Shown in pieces: positions 13,818 to 22,071 of a stretch of DNA of 44,133 bases; position 1 is the stretch's first letter; every line of letters begins with the position of its first letter. The translations under genes and the position numbers were made by a program. A model generated the notes under the pieces. It had not been told where the DNA came from, did not search any database, and was given only the letters and a program-made list of their open reading frames with translations. This DNA comes from a virus: positions 1 to 44,133 of the IMG/VR virus record IMGVR_UViG_3300015202_000019. The stretch is one strand, 5' to 3'.

Positions 13818-14807
13818 ATGCAACTCACCGCACCCGGCCTCCTCCTCTTTTTCCAGAACGCAAATATGGCGATGCAGGTCGCGTGGCAGGCGCAGACGCC
13901 TCCCATGAATGCCGTCTTCGCGACGAGCGTTCCGTCCACGACCGAGCAGGAGGTCTACGGCGTGAGCGCCCGGACCTCGCTGCCCCGCGAGTGGATCGGC
14001 GAGCGCCAGCCGCGCAGCGTCGGGACCTACGCGCTGACCGTCATCAACCGGCACTTCGAGAGCACGATCGAGCTCTCGGCCGACAAGATCCGCGATGACC
14101 AGTTCGGGCTGTTCAACTACGCGCTCGGCGACCTCGCCCGCGCGATGTCGATCTTCCCGGACGTCCTCGCGCTCTTCAACGTCTTCGTGAACGGCCAGAG
14201 TTACCCGACGTACGACGGTCAGAGCTTCTTCTCGATCTCGCACCCGGTCGACCTCTACTCGGGCCAGTTCAGCTCGACGATCGCGAACACGCAGCAGAAC
14301 TACTTCGTCTCGACGCCGCTCACGTTCGACAACTACCAGAACGTTCGCGCCACGATGATGAAGTATCGCGGAGAGGACGGTCTCCCGTTCGGCGTCATGC
14401 CGGATACGATGATCGTCGGCCCCGAGCTCGAGATCACCGCGCGCCTCATCGCAGAGGCGAAGAGCGTCGCCCCGGGTAACCTCGGCGTGAACATCACGTC
14501 GGGCACCGGAATCGCGCAGGTCGGCGCGAACGACAACGTGCTCCAGGGCTCCACGAAGGTCGTGGTCTGGCCCCTTCTCGGCCTGTACCTCCCGTTCTCG
14601 TGGTTCCTCCTCGACACCACGAGCCGAGGCGTCAAGCCGGTCGTCTACCAGAACCGCCAGAGCGCGCAGACCCTGCAGCTCACCGATCCGTCCTGGGAGA
14701 ACGTGTTCAAGCGCAACATGTTCGTCTACGGCGCGGACGAGCGCCTGAACATCTTCGGATACTCGTGGTTCCTTATGGCCAAGTGCGTCCCCACCCCGAC
14801 CGGCTGA
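13818..14807 (+). CDS. Major capsid protein (Mu gpT-like)
   Basis: A 329-residue HK97-fold capsid subunit of the Mu gpT family. It matches family length (about 300-330) and typical segments: 'TTEQEVYGVSARTSLPREWIGERQPR', here split as TEQEVYGVSART and LPREWIGERQPR, 'TIELSADKIRDDQFGLF', 'SYPTYDGQSFFSISHP', and 'MIVGPELE...A...LIAEA'. It forms the icosahedral shell and needs the gpI-type protease and scaffold upstream. It is preceded by a GAAAGCACC leader with weak SD and followed by a strong SD for the next gene. Confidence 0.9.
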   Translation: MQLTAPGLLLFFQNANMAMQVAWQAQTPPMNAVFATSVPSTTEQEVYGVSARTSLPREWIGERQPRSVGTYALTVINRHFESTIELSADKIRDDQFGLFNYALGDLARAMSIFPDVLALFNVFVNGQSYPTYDGQSFFSISHPVDLYSGQFSSTIANTQQNYFVSTPLTFDNYQNVRATMMKYRGEDGLPFGVMPDTMIVGPELEITARLIAEAKSVAPGNLGVNITSGTGIAQVGANDNVLQGSTKVVVWPLLGLYLPFSWFLLDTTSRGVKPVVYQNRQSAQTLQLTDPSWENVFKRNMFVYGADERLNIFGYSWFLMAKCVPTPTG

Positions 14808-14822
14808 TAGGAGAATTCCAAA

Positions 14823-15230
14823 ATGGCTGATACGAACTACCTGAGCGCCACCGAGCGCTCTGAGACTGGCGACGAGTCCACCAACTCGCCGCTACCCCCG
14901 CCGGGCACCTACGGCGTCTCGCGTCCCATCTTCTGGGGCGCGGGCAGCATCGGCACCCGCATGCAGAACTTCTCGGTCGCCGAGCAGTTCAGCGAGCAGC
15001 ACAAGGCGCTCAAGGACGCGAGCGGCTTGCCCGTTCTGCCCCCGAGCGACGCGCACAAGATCGCGAACGCGCTTCCGGAGCATCTCCGCAAGGAGGCTTA
15101 CGCGAAGCTCGCGAGCGACAAGACGGTCGCCGCCGAGATGGCCGAGCTCTACGCGAAGGCCACGGCCTCCGCGCTGGCTCAGTCGCTCCCGAAGATCATC
15201 GAAGAAGCGGCCAAGCTCGCCAAGCGGTAA
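14823..15230 (+). CDS. Hypothetical head protein, 135 aa
   Basis: A 135-residue protein with a strong ribosome site (ATAGGAGAATTCCAAA before ATG 14823), matching high expression next to the capsid gene. The first 50 residues are Ser/Pro-rich with 'GTYGVSRPIFWGAG'; residues about 60-135 are helical (AHKIANALPEHLRKEAYAKL). Mu gp35 sits at this place and has a similar size, but sequence alone does not prove the link. Probably a head accessory protein. Confidence 0.6.
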   Translation: MADTNYLSATERSETGDESTNSPLPPPGTYGVSRPIFWGAGSIGTRMQNFSVAEQFSEQHKALKDASGLPVLPPSDAHKIANALPEHLRKEAYAKLASDKTVAAEMAELYAKATASALAQSLPKIIEEAAKLAKR

Positions 15231-15776
15231 ATGGCAGTCAGCTACCAGAGCTATGCGACGGTCGTGCAGTTTGCGAGTTTCGGTCTGCCGAGTACGGCAT
15301 ACACGGGAATCGTAGCCGGCACGGGCGGGACGCAGATTACGAACCAGAACATCAGCGATCAGCTGTTGGCCTCGTCGTCGTATGCGGACGCGCATCTGGC
15401 AGCTCAGTTCTCACTGCCGCTCAAGATGTGGGGCACGGACCTCACCATGCACGTCTGCGCGCACGCCGCGTATGAGCTCATGGTGTCGGTCCGCGGCATG
15501 AACCCCGAGGGCGGCGAGGACACGGTCCTGAAGGACCGCTACGACGCCGCTAACCTCTACTTCCGGAACATCGCCGAGCAGAAGATCACCCCCCAGGTGG
15601 TCGACTCCTCGAGCGGCGGATCGGGAGCGGCTGCCCCTCAGGTCATCTCCGGGCTCTCCGGGACGTCCGTGGGGGCCGCCGGCGCGCTGGGGCAGGGCTT
15701 CTACAACGGCGTCCCGTACCAGCCGACGGCGTACCCGTACGCACCGGGGCAGCAGCGCAACAGGCGGGGTTACTGA
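15231..15776 (+). CDS. Head completion protein (Mu gp36-like, DUF1320)
   Basis: A 181-residue protein with the gp36/DUF1320 pattern: 'SYQSYATVVQFASFGLPS' at the start, a 'DQLLASSSYADAHLAAQFSLPL' helix (variable sequences in this family have 'D..S..IDSYL..RY.LPL'), and 'LTMHVCAHAAYELMVSVRG'. It would bind below the portal to join head and tail. The last 45 residues are Gly/Pro/Tyr-rich and may be flexible. It starts right at the previous stop and is followed by the virion morphogenesis gene. Confidence 0.75.
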   Translation: MAVSYQSYATVVQFASFGLPSTAYTGIVAGTGGTQITNQNISDQLLASSSYADAHLAAQFSLPLKMWGTDLTMHVCAHAAYELMVSVRGMNPEGGEDTVLKDRYDAANLYFRNIAEQKITPQVVDSSSGGSGAAAPQVISGLSGTSVGAAGALGQGFYNGVPYQPTAYPYAPGQQRNRRGY

Positions 15777-15777
15777 C

Positions 15778-16188
15778 GTGGCGGGCCGCAAGCTATCGAT
15801 GTCGCTCCGTGACTACGCGTCCGCCGCCGGCAAGGCTGCGCTCGGCGAGCTCGCCGCGGAGTGCTCTCAGGTCGCCGTGGACGCTCTGGCGAAGCTCCTG
15901 GATGCCGAGTTCAAGGCTGGCAAGGCCCCCGACGGCACGCCCTGGGAGCCGCTGAAAGACGGTAGCGGTCGCTCGCCGCTCGTTCGTAGCGGCGCGCTCC
16001 AGGCAAGCATCTCCGTCGTCGCCGCGAAGGGTGCGATCAAGCTGATCGTCGCCGCGCCCTACGCGCGGTACCACCAGAACAAACGCCCGATCTTGCCGCC
16101 CAAGGTCCTTCCGCCGAAGTGGATCGCGGCGGTCGACCGCGCGATGCGCAAGCTCCTCGGTGAACGTCTGCCGGTGCCGACGTCATGA
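15778..16188 (+). CDS. Virion morphogenesis / tail completion protein (Mu gpG-like)
   Basis: A 136-residue protein of the phage virion morphogenesis family (Mu gpG, P2 gpS-like). Supporting features: an N-terminal helix, 'GKAPDGTPWEPLKDGSGRSPLVRSGAL' (the conserved 'DG.PW..L....G.ILV.SG.L' pattern, here split as DGTPWEPLKDGS and PLVRSGALQ), and 'APYARYHQ' ('Y..YHQ..') near residue 95. It acts in head-tail joining. GTG start at 15778; the stop overlaps the next ATG. Confidence 0.8.
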   Translation: MAGRKLSMSLRDYASAAGKAALGELAAECSQVAVDALAKLLDAEFKAGKAPDGTPWEPLKDGSGRSPLVRSGALQASISVVAAKGAIKLIVAAPYARYHQNKRPILPPKVLPPKWIAAVDRAMRKLLGERLPVPTS

Positions 16189-16730
16189 GCGGCTTTGCAG
16201 ACTTCGCGACGGCGTTTGCCTCCCAGGTGACGCCGCTCAAGGTGGGCATCGGCAAGCGTGATCTCGCGAGCCACGTCACCGCCCCGTACTACTTCATGGA
16301 GCCGCTCTCCGAAGCCTTCCCCGGGCCTCGCGGCATGGGCGGGTCTGGCGTCAACGCGCCGGGCCTCGGCCAGCCGGGACTCACGCGGAACATGGCCGAG
16401 CGACAGCTCACGATCGCGATTCACTCGTGGGGCCAGGACTTCAATCAGGCCGAGACCCTGAATGCCATTGCCATCGCGGCATTGCGCGCGGCCATGGCTG
16501 GCGGCAATTCCTACGATCTCCAGGGCGCCGAGTGGAACAACCCGGCAAACGAAGTAAGCGCGTACGCCCTCGTCCTCAAGGTCATGCTCCGGCTCACGCT
16601 TCCGCTCCAGAAGGTTCCTCCCGTTCTCACAACGTTCCCGCTCGATTCGAGCGCCATCGCCGTCCCCAACCTTTTCGTGTTCGACACGAGCAACCACGTC
16701 GCAGGGAAAATCGATGCAGGATCAGGCTGA
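16185..16730 (+). CDS. Putative tail terminator protein, 181 aa
   Basis: A 181-residue protein at the position of Mu gp37/tail terminator, between the morphogenesis gene and the sheath. It has an alpha/beta layout: an N-terminal helix, a 'RQLTIAIHSWGQD' strand, a helix 'NQAETLNAIAIAALRAAMAG' and a 'YALVLKVMLRLTLPL' strand, as expected of tail terminator folds, which cap the tube and sheath. Assignment is by order and fold pattern. It overlaps its neighbours by 4 and 17 nt. Confidence 0.6.
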   Translation: MSGFADFATAFASQVTPLKVGIGKRDLASHVTAPYYFMEPLSEAFPGPRGMGGSGVNAPGLGQPGLTRNMAERQLTIAIHSWGQDFNQAETLNAIAIAALRAAMAGGNSYDLQGAEWNNPANEVSAYALVLKVMLRLTLPLQKVPPVLTTFPLDSSAIAVPNLFVFDTSNHVAGKIDAGSG

Positions 16731-16986
16731 GCCCAAGGCTTTTTTGCGGATCGACTCCGACGCGGCCGCGCCCACCCCCGCGGTGCGCATGACCGGCGAC
16801 GAGCGTCACCCCCTCGCGTGGGCCATCGAGCGCGGCGACGTCGTCCCCGGCGATGTTCGACACGTCCCCTGGCGTTTTCGTCAGGCCTGCATGTTCAACA
16901 AATGGTCACCGGTCGAGCACGACCCGGACTTTGCGATCACCGCCGAGGCCTACGACAAAGGCATGGCCCACGAGTCCATCTACTAG
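16714..16986 (+). CDS. Small protein before sheath (Mu gp38-like position), 90 aa
   Basis: A 90-residue protein from ATG 16714, overlapping the upstream gene by 17 nt. It includes 'DERHPLAWAIERGDVVPGDVRHVPWRF'-type text (here 'LAWAIERGDVVPG'). Mu gp38/DUF2635 proteins at this position carry a short 'V P...YW.RRL..GDV' pattern, and 'GDVVPGDVRHVPWRFRQ' is only loosely like it. Function is unknown; its place directly ahead of the sheath is conserved in Mu-type phages. Confidence 0.5.
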   Translation: MQDQAEPKAFLRIDSDAAAPTPAVRMTGDERHPLAWAIERGDVVPGDVRHVPWRFRQACMFNKWSPVEHDPDFAITAEAYDKGMAHESIY

Positions 16987-16997
16987 GAGCATGAGCG

Positions 16998-18443
16998 ATG
17001 CCTCTCGGAACAGTCACTGAAATCATTCGTGACGGCGGACTCGGCATTGCGCCGAGCTCGGCGGCAAACGCCCAGCTCACGATCGGCGTATCCTCGCTCG
17101 GTACGGCGAACACGCTGTACGGCCTGTCCACGTCCGACACGATCTCGTCGACCCTCGGCCTCGGCCCGCTCGCGGATGCGATGGCGCTCAAGGTCGCTCT
17201 CGGTGGCGGACCTCAGTACGCGATCCCGATCAACGCGAGCGTTGCTGGCGTATCGGGCGCGGTCACCCCGACGCGCGTCGGCTCCTCGACTGGCACCGTC
17301 ACGACGGCGACCGCGCCGAACGACGCGTATCAGCCCGTCATCACGATCGTGTCCGCAGGCGTGGGCCAGCTCGTGACGGGCGGCACCGTCCAGGTGACGA
17401 TCAGCTACGACAACGGCCTCAGCACCGGCGCGGCCATTCTGGTTCCGGCGGGCGGCACGCTGGTCCTCACCGGGACGGGAATCACGCTCACGTTCTCGGT
17501 GAGCGCAACGACGTTCGACAAGGGGGACGTGTTCAAGTTCACTTGCCAGGCGCCGTTTTACGCGTCGGCGGACCTTACCGCGGCGGTCACGCCGTGGCTC
17601 GGCGACCCGCGCCAGTTCACGATCATCCACGTCGTGGGCTTCCCCACGGCGGGCAACAGCGCAGCGAATGCGACCGCGAGCGCGGCGATCGCCGTCACGT
17701 GCGACACGCTGGCGACGGCGTTTTTCAACGCTGGCAAATACGTGCGCTTCGTCCTCGACACGCCCCCCAGCGCCGACGCCGACCTCATCACCGCGTTCAC
17801 GTCGTACTCGTCCACTCGCGTCTTTACCGGCTCGAGTACCGGCGTGGTCAACTCCGCGCTCAATGGCCGCAAGCTGACCCGCGCGTGGGCCTGGGCGATC
17901 GCGTCCCGCATGGCGCAGCCGTTCTGTACTCCCAGCGTTTCGCCGGGCCGCGTGAGTGACGGCAATATGCAGGGGTGGATCTCGATCACCCGGAACGAGG
18001 CCTCGACCCCGGGCCTCTTCGACGCCCGCTTCGGCGTCGCTACGACCATCATCGGGAAGAACGGCTTCTTCTCCGATATCGGCAAGACGTTCGCGCCGAA
18101 CGGCTCGGACTTCTCGATCATCCCGAACTGTCGCGTGATCGACATCGTGAGCAACGCGGCACGCATCGCGGCGACGCAGTTCCTGAACTCCTCGGTGCGC
18201 GTCAACGCGACGACCGGGCTCATCCTCGAAGCCGACGCGCAGGGCATCGAGCGATACATCACGTCGATCGTGAACGCCGCCGCTCAGTCCGAGTACTCGG
18301 CGCTCACCGTCACGCTTGACCGCACGGTGAACGTGCTTTCGACGCAGCAGTTGCTCGTCAAAATTCGCGTGACCCCGCTGGGATACGCGACGTCGATCGT
18401 GCTCGACATCGGCCTGCAAAACCCCCTCCTGGCGCTCAGCTGA
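16998..18443 (+). CDS. Contractile tail sheath protein
   Basis: A 481-residue sheath protein that makes this a contractile-tailed phage. It starts MPLGTVTEIIRDGGLG, continues through repeated Thr/Val/Gly strands (an inserted beta domain), then 'QFTIIHVVGFPTAGNSAANA', 'KLTRAWAWAIASRMAQ', and the conserved final part 'LNRTVNV'-like 'VTLDRTVNVLSTQQLLVKIR' leading to 'PLGYATSIVLDIGLQNPL'. This matches the Mu gp39/DUF2586 sheath group. SD: TAGGAGCATGAGCG before ATG 16998. The tail tube gene follows directly. Confidence 0.82.
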   Translation: MPLGTVTEIIRDGGLGIAPSSAANAQLTIGVSSLGTANTLYGLSTSDTISSTLGLGPLADAMALKVALGGGPQYAIPINASVAGVSGAVTPTRVGSSTGTVTTATAPNDAYQPVITIVSAGVGQLVTGGTVQVTISYDNGLSTGAAILVPAGGTLVLTGTGITLTFSVSATTFDKGDVFKFTCQAPFYASADLTAAVTPWLGDPRQFTIIHVVGFPTAGNSAANATASAAIAVTCDTLATAFFNAGKYVRFVLDTPPSADADLITAFTSYSSTRVFTGSSTGVVNSALNGRKLTRAWAWAIASRMAQPFCTPSVSPGRVSDGNMQGWISITRNEASTPGLFDARFGVATTIIGKNGFFSDIGKTFAPNGSDFSIIPNCRVIDIVSNAARIAATQFLNSSVRVNATTGLILEADAQGIERYITSIVNAAAQSEYSALTVTLDRTVNVLSTQQLLVKIRVTPLGYATSIVLDIGLQNPLLALS

Positions 18444-18453
18444 AAGGCCTCTC

Positions 18454-18939
18454 ATGGCGATCATTCCGCAGGTTCTGATCAACGGCTTCTATCACGACGT
18501 CACGTCCCTCGACTTCCGGATCGATACGCTGGCCTCCTACTTCCAGGTCAAGTCGATCAACTGGTCGGACGGCCTCGAGAAGGGCGCCGTCACCGGCCTC
18601 GGCCCGCAGAAGATCGGCCGGACGCGAGGCGCGGCCTACGCTCCGTCCTTCGACTTCGAGCTCTACTCGGCTCTTGGCGACCAGTTCGAAGGCTACCTGA
18701 TTAGCAAGAACGCCGGCGGCCTCTACGAAGTGAGCTTCAATGCTCAGGTGACGTTCGCAGCGGAAGGCGCCAACGCTGGATGGGCCGTGGCCATCGGCGG
18801 ATGCGTGCTCACGAACAAAGAGCAGGGCGGCGTTAGCGCCGGCGGCACCGACGCGCTGACCAAGAAGTACACGTGCGACGTTCTCACGATCGTGGAGAAC
18901 AACCGCCTGCCCTTCAACTCGATGATCAGGGCGTCATGA
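18454..18939 (+). CDS. Tail tube protein
   Basis: A 161-residue tube protein, stacked in rings inside the sheath. It has the expected size (Mu gp40 is about 120, others about 160) and beta-rich sequence: 'LINGFYHDVTSLDFRIDTL', 'KSINWSDGLEKGAVTGLGPQKIGRTRG' (split as SINWSDGLEKGAV), and 'YAPSFDFELYSALGDQF'. It lies between the sheath and the frameshifted chaperone genes, the fixed order in myoviruses. Its TGA overlaps the ATG of the chaperone gene (ATGA). Confidence 0.82.
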   Translation: MAIIPQVLINGFYHDVTSLDFRIDTLASYFQVKSINWSDGLEKGAVTGLGPQKIGRTRGAAYAPSFDFELYSALGDQFEGYLISKNAGGLYEVSFNAQVTFAAEGANAGWAVAIGGCVLTNKEQGGVSAGGTDALTKKYTCDVLTIVENNRLPFNSMIRAS

Positions 18940-19256
18940 TGGGCCCCACCGAAGAGAAGCTCACCGAGCTCCGCGCCAAGTGGGGACGCATCCAGCGAAT
19001 GGACGTCGTCCCCGCCGGCTACGACGGCGAAATCTGGGTTCGCCTGATGAACAAGTTCGATGCTCGCAAATACTTCAAGACGCGCATCGACTCGCCGGAG
19101 CTCCTGGCGGAGACGACCGCGGAGGCCGTGATCGTGTGGCCCGAGGAGCAGGGGCGGATCGACCTCCTCGACGCATTCCCGTTCTTCGCGCAGCACGTCG
19201 AAAACTTCGCGGTCCTGGCCTCTGGACTAGGGACCGATGCAATAAAAAAAGGCTAG
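18936..19256 (+). CDS. Tail assembly chaperone, short form (G-like)
   Basis: A 106-residue tail chaperone analogous to lambda gpG and Mu gp41. It starts ATGATG at 18936, overlapping the tube stop. It contains 'GEIWVRLMNKFDARKYFK' and an acidic C-terminal part. The zero-frame stop (TAG 19254-19256) comes two codons after a run of seven A's. The protein would bind the tape measure protein during tail assembly. A fraction of ribosomes would shift frame to give the longer form. Confidence 0.82.
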   Translation: MMGPTEEKLTELRAKWGRIQRMDVVPAGYDGEIWVRLMNKFDARKYFKTRIDSPELLAETTAEAVIVWPEEQGRIDLLDAFPFFAQHVENFAVLASGLGTDAIKKG

Positions 19257-19450
19257 CGGCGTGGACGCGGTCCAAGGGCGATCTGCTCTACGCCGGAGAG
19301 TGCATTCACGAGCTGTTTGACAGAGAGGACTCGATGGGCGCGGAGGTCGGTGCAATGCTGCTAGCCGAGCTCGTGGACGCCGCTCGGGCCTTCCGCGACG
19401 CCTATGCCCAGATAGGCAAGGGCGGCGGACCGCCTCCGAGGCGCCGGTAA
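18936..19450 (+). CDS. Tail assembly chaperone, frameshifted long form (GT-like)
   Basis: The product of a -1 frameshift at 19244-19250, about 171 residues, joining the 104 or so N-terminal residues to a helical C-terminal part that begins RLAAWTRSKGDLLYAG and ends in a basic GGGPPPRRR tail. The second frame has no good start of its own between the slip site and its stop, while the frameshifted reading gives one continuous protein. In lambda and Mu the long form tethers the tube protein to the tape measure. The tape measure ATG follows the stop directly. Confidence 0.8.
19244..19250 (+). promoter_or_regulatory. -1 ribosomal frameshift site A AAA AAA
   Basis: Seven A's in the phase A AAA AAA followed by G, the classical slippery heptamer. 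In the zero frame it reads ATA AAA AAA GGC TAG; a -1 slip gives AGG CTA GCG GCG TGG and opens 66 more codons. Location (tail chaperone, just before the tape measure gene) and phase are exactly as in known phages. Confidence 0.85.
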
Positions 19451-21352
19451 ATGGATTTCAGCTACAAGCTGATCGACGGCGTTTCGCCGGCCATGAACGC
19501 CATCTCCAAGGCGTCCGAGGCCACCGCGAAGCAGGCCGAGAAGCTCGAGGCGCAGCTGGACAAGCTGAATCGCCAGAGCGCCATTGCGGCCGCGCAGAAG
19601 GAGAAGGACCCGGCGAAGAAGCAGGCCCAGTACCTGAAGCTAGAGCTGGACCGCCTCAAGGGGATCTCGAAGCAGCACAAGCTCGACCTCGACGCGACGA
19701 AGAAGCGCGGCCTGGTCGAGAAGGCGGGCGACAATCAGAAGAAGCAGAATATGGACGACCTCATGGGGGGGCTCAAGGGCCTCGCCGGGTTCGCCGTCAC
19801 TGCTGCTGCCGCTGTCGCCGCTGTCGGAATCGCGTTCGTCGCCGCGTCGGTCAAGGCGAGCCAGTTTCGCAAGGGTCAGGAGCGCGGTCTTTCGTTCTCC
19901 GTCGGCAAGGCAAACGCCGGCGCCGAGTACGACATTCTGCGGAAGATTGCCGACGCGTCGGGCCGTGAAAACGCGGACATCATCGACGCCTTCAAGAAGG
20001 CGTCGAACATCGGCTTTACGTCGCGCGAGGCGGAGAACATCCTCACCGTGGCGGCCGATGCGTCCTCGGCAAGCGCCGATGCCTTCGATGCGGTCAAGGA
20101 CGCGTATACGGGAATCAAGAAGAGCCAGAACGACCTCGTCAACATGGGTAAGGGCGCCTTCGACAAGGGCGTATTCGACCGACTCGTGGAGAGCGGCGCC
20201 ATTGACCGAAAGACGTTCCTCGAGGACCTCGGCAAGGCCTACAAGATCACCGACAAGCAGGCGCTCAGGCTCCTGCAGTCCGGCGGCGTGCGCGGCGACG
20301 TCGCGGAGAGCGTCCTTACCTCGCACGTGCGATCGCGCTTCGACAGGGGCAAGAACGGCGCGGTAGGCACCGAGGCGCTCGACGAGAGCAAGGGCAACGT
20401 CGGGAAGGGGCTCGACAAGGTCAAGAACCAGTTCATGGACCTGATCTCGAAGGTCGATACGTCGCCCCTCGAGAAGGGCCTGGGGCTCGTCGCAGACCTG
20501 ATCGGCAAGATCGACGCGAGCGCAGTGAGCGGGGCCCTGAGCGCGTTCTTTACGTTCGCCGCCGCTCGCGCGGCCGTGCTCTGGGAGCAAGGGAAGCGGC
20601 TCTACAACGTGTTTTCCACGTTCGTTGGGCCCGCGTTTGCCGACCTGGGCAAGACCCTCTCACCCGTGATCGACCTCATCGGCCGCTTCTTCGGCAGCAG
20701 CACGGACATGAAGATACTCGGGACTCTGCTCGTCGGCGTCGGCTACGCGATCGGCGGGATCGTCTGGGTCATCAATAACGCGATCAAGAGCATTCAGCAG
20801 ACGTTCAAGGTCCTCGGCGACTGGACGGACCTCATGACGACCCTCGGCGGGGACATCGTTGCGGGCCTCGTGAAGGGCCTCCTCGGCGGCGTGAACCTCG
20901 TCAAGAACGCGATGGGCAGCGTCGGTGACGCGGCCGTGAAGGGCCTGAAGGACGTTCTCGGCATTCACTCGCCGTCGCGGGTCATGTTCGCGCTCGGCGG
21001 GCATACCGCGAAGGGGTTCGCGCTTGGCACCTCGAATGGCCCCAGCGCCCAACTCCCGCCCATCATGGCCCCTGCAGCGCCGGACATGCGGGCAAGCGGC
21101 TCAATCTTCGCCCCACCGTCCCCAGCGATTTCCCCTGCAGCGCTCGGGGGCGGTGGCCGCGGCGGCGGCGGTGGCTTCTCCGGGAACATCACCGTGAACG
21201 TTCCGGTGACGATGAGCGGCGGGGGCGACGACAAGAACCCCGCGGCCGTCGGCGCCGAGCTCGCGAACCAGATCGGCGACGCAGTCCGAAACGAGCTCGT
21301 CAAGGTGCTTGAGTCGATCGGCTACCAGACCGGGGACATCGGCGTCACATGA
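19451..21352 (+). CDS. Tape measure protein
   Basis: A 633-residue protein that sets tail length, implying a short contractile tail (on the common ratio of about 0.15 nm per residue, near 95 nm). It begins FSYKLIDGVSPAMNAISKAS, typical of Mu-type tape measures, followed by a Lys/Ala/Gln-rich coiled coil (about 25-95), a hydrophobic segment (about 110-135), more helices, further hydrophobic segments (about 400-440), and a Gly-rich end with 'GIHSPSRVMFALGGHTAKGF', a motif common near tape measure C-termini. The start abuts the chaperone stop; the end overlaps the next gene (ATGA). Confidence 0.9.
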   Translation: MDFSYKLIDGVSPAMNAISKASEATAKQAEKLEAQLDKLNRQSAIAAAQKEKDPAKKQAQYLKLELDRLKGISKQHKLDLDATKKRGLVEKAGDNQKKQNMDDLMGGLKGLAGFAVTAAAAVAAVGIAFVAASVKASQFRKGQERGLSFSVGKANAGAEYDILRKIADASGRENADIIDAFKKASNIGFTSREAENILTVAADASSASADAFDAVKDAYTGIKKSQNDLVNMGKGAFDKGVFDRLVESGAIDRKTFLEDLGKAYKITDKQALRLLQSGGVRGDVAESVLTSHVRSRFDRGKNGAVGTEALDESKGNVGKGLDKVKNQFMDLISKVDTSPLEKGLGLVADLIGKIDASAVSGALSAFFTFAAARAAVLWEQGKRLYNVFSTFVGPAFADLGKTLSPVIDLIGRFFGSSTDMKILGTLLVGVGYAIGGIVWVINNAIKSIQQTFKVLGDWTDLMTTLGGDIVAGLVKGLLGGVNLVKNAMGSVGDAAVKGLKDVLGIHSPSRVMFALGGHTAKGFALGTSNGPSAQLPPIMAPAAPDMRASGSIFAPPSPAISPAALGGGGRGGGGGFSGNITVNVPVTMSGGGDDKNPAAVGAELANQIGDAVRNELVKVLESIGYQTGDIGVT

Positions 21353-22071
21353 CTCGCGTACCGTACTGGGCACCGCTCGACGCTCCGCCGCCCGGCGGGA
21401 TCAACCCGTGGGACATCGTCACGCTCACGGCGAGCGCTATCGTCCAGCAGCCTTCCGACCAGACCTATACAAACGAGGTCGCGCAGGACTATCGGAGCGG
21501 CGGCGTCTCCCTCTACCCGACCGTCCAGGCCGTCTCAGGCAAGACCATCCGGCTCCCGGGCATATCGAAGATTCAGGGAATATCGAAGGACGCGCGATAC
21601 AACGTGCAGATTGCGCCGGGCGTCGATAACGCGCCGATCTACTACCTGGGAGCGAACCCCGGTACGTTTGAAATCGTCTGCAATGTGTGGCTGCCAAGCC
21701 AGTGGGCCGCGCTGCAAAACGTCCTCGAGACCGTCTACATCGCACCGAACAAAACGACCCCGGTGGCGAGCTACGCGATCGGGCACCCTATCGTCGTCGC
21801 GCGGAAGTTCGCGGCCGTGCTCATCACGAAGATCACCGGCCCCGAAGATGGCGACTACGGAGACTCAGGCGGTTCGATGAAGGTCACCTTTTCGTGCATC
21901 GAGTACGCGCCGCCGCCGAAGGTCATCCCGCCGCGCCCGACGCTCATCGGTCAGGCACCGAACGCCGTCACCGGATTCGCCGGCGGCAGTCCGCAGGCCG
22001 CGCCGGGCTCCGCTACCGCCACGGGCGCTATCGCAAACCCGCCATCGAAGGCGATCAAGCCGACGCCATGA
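21349..22071 (+). CDS. Baseplate/DNA circulation-type protein (Mu gpN position)
   Basis: A 240-residue protein between tape measure and hub, the place of Mu gp43 (gpN, 'DNA circulation protein'). It is beta-rich ('SLYPTVQAVSGKTIRLPG', 'FEIVCNVWLPSQWAAL') with a Pro/Gly/Ala-rich C-terminal 45 residues. It is shorter than Mu gpN (about 490), so it may be a reduced version or a different tail-tip protein. The overlap signals (ATGA on both sides) tie it to the baseplate operon. Confidence 0.55.
   Translation: MTRVPYWAPLDAPPPGGINPWDIVTLTASAIVQQPSDQTYTNEVAQDYRSGGVSLYPTVQAVSGKTIRLPGISKIQGISKDARYNVQIAPGVDNAPIYYLGANPGTFEIVCNVWLPSQWAALQNVLETVYIAPNKTTPVASYAIGHPIVVARKFAAVLITKITGPEDGDYGDSGGSMKVTFSCIEYAPPPKVIPPRPTLIGQAPNAVTGFAGGSPQAAPGSATATGAIANPPSKAIKPTP

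Noticed and set aside
12555-14243. Leftward open frame of 562 codons opposite decoration and capsid genes
   Set aside because: Arg/Gly/Asp-rich antisense shadow; spans two well supported sense genes and their junction.
16983-18482. Leftward open frame of 499 codons opposite the sheath gene
   Set aside because: Shadow caused by high third-position GC; no domain or ribosome site.
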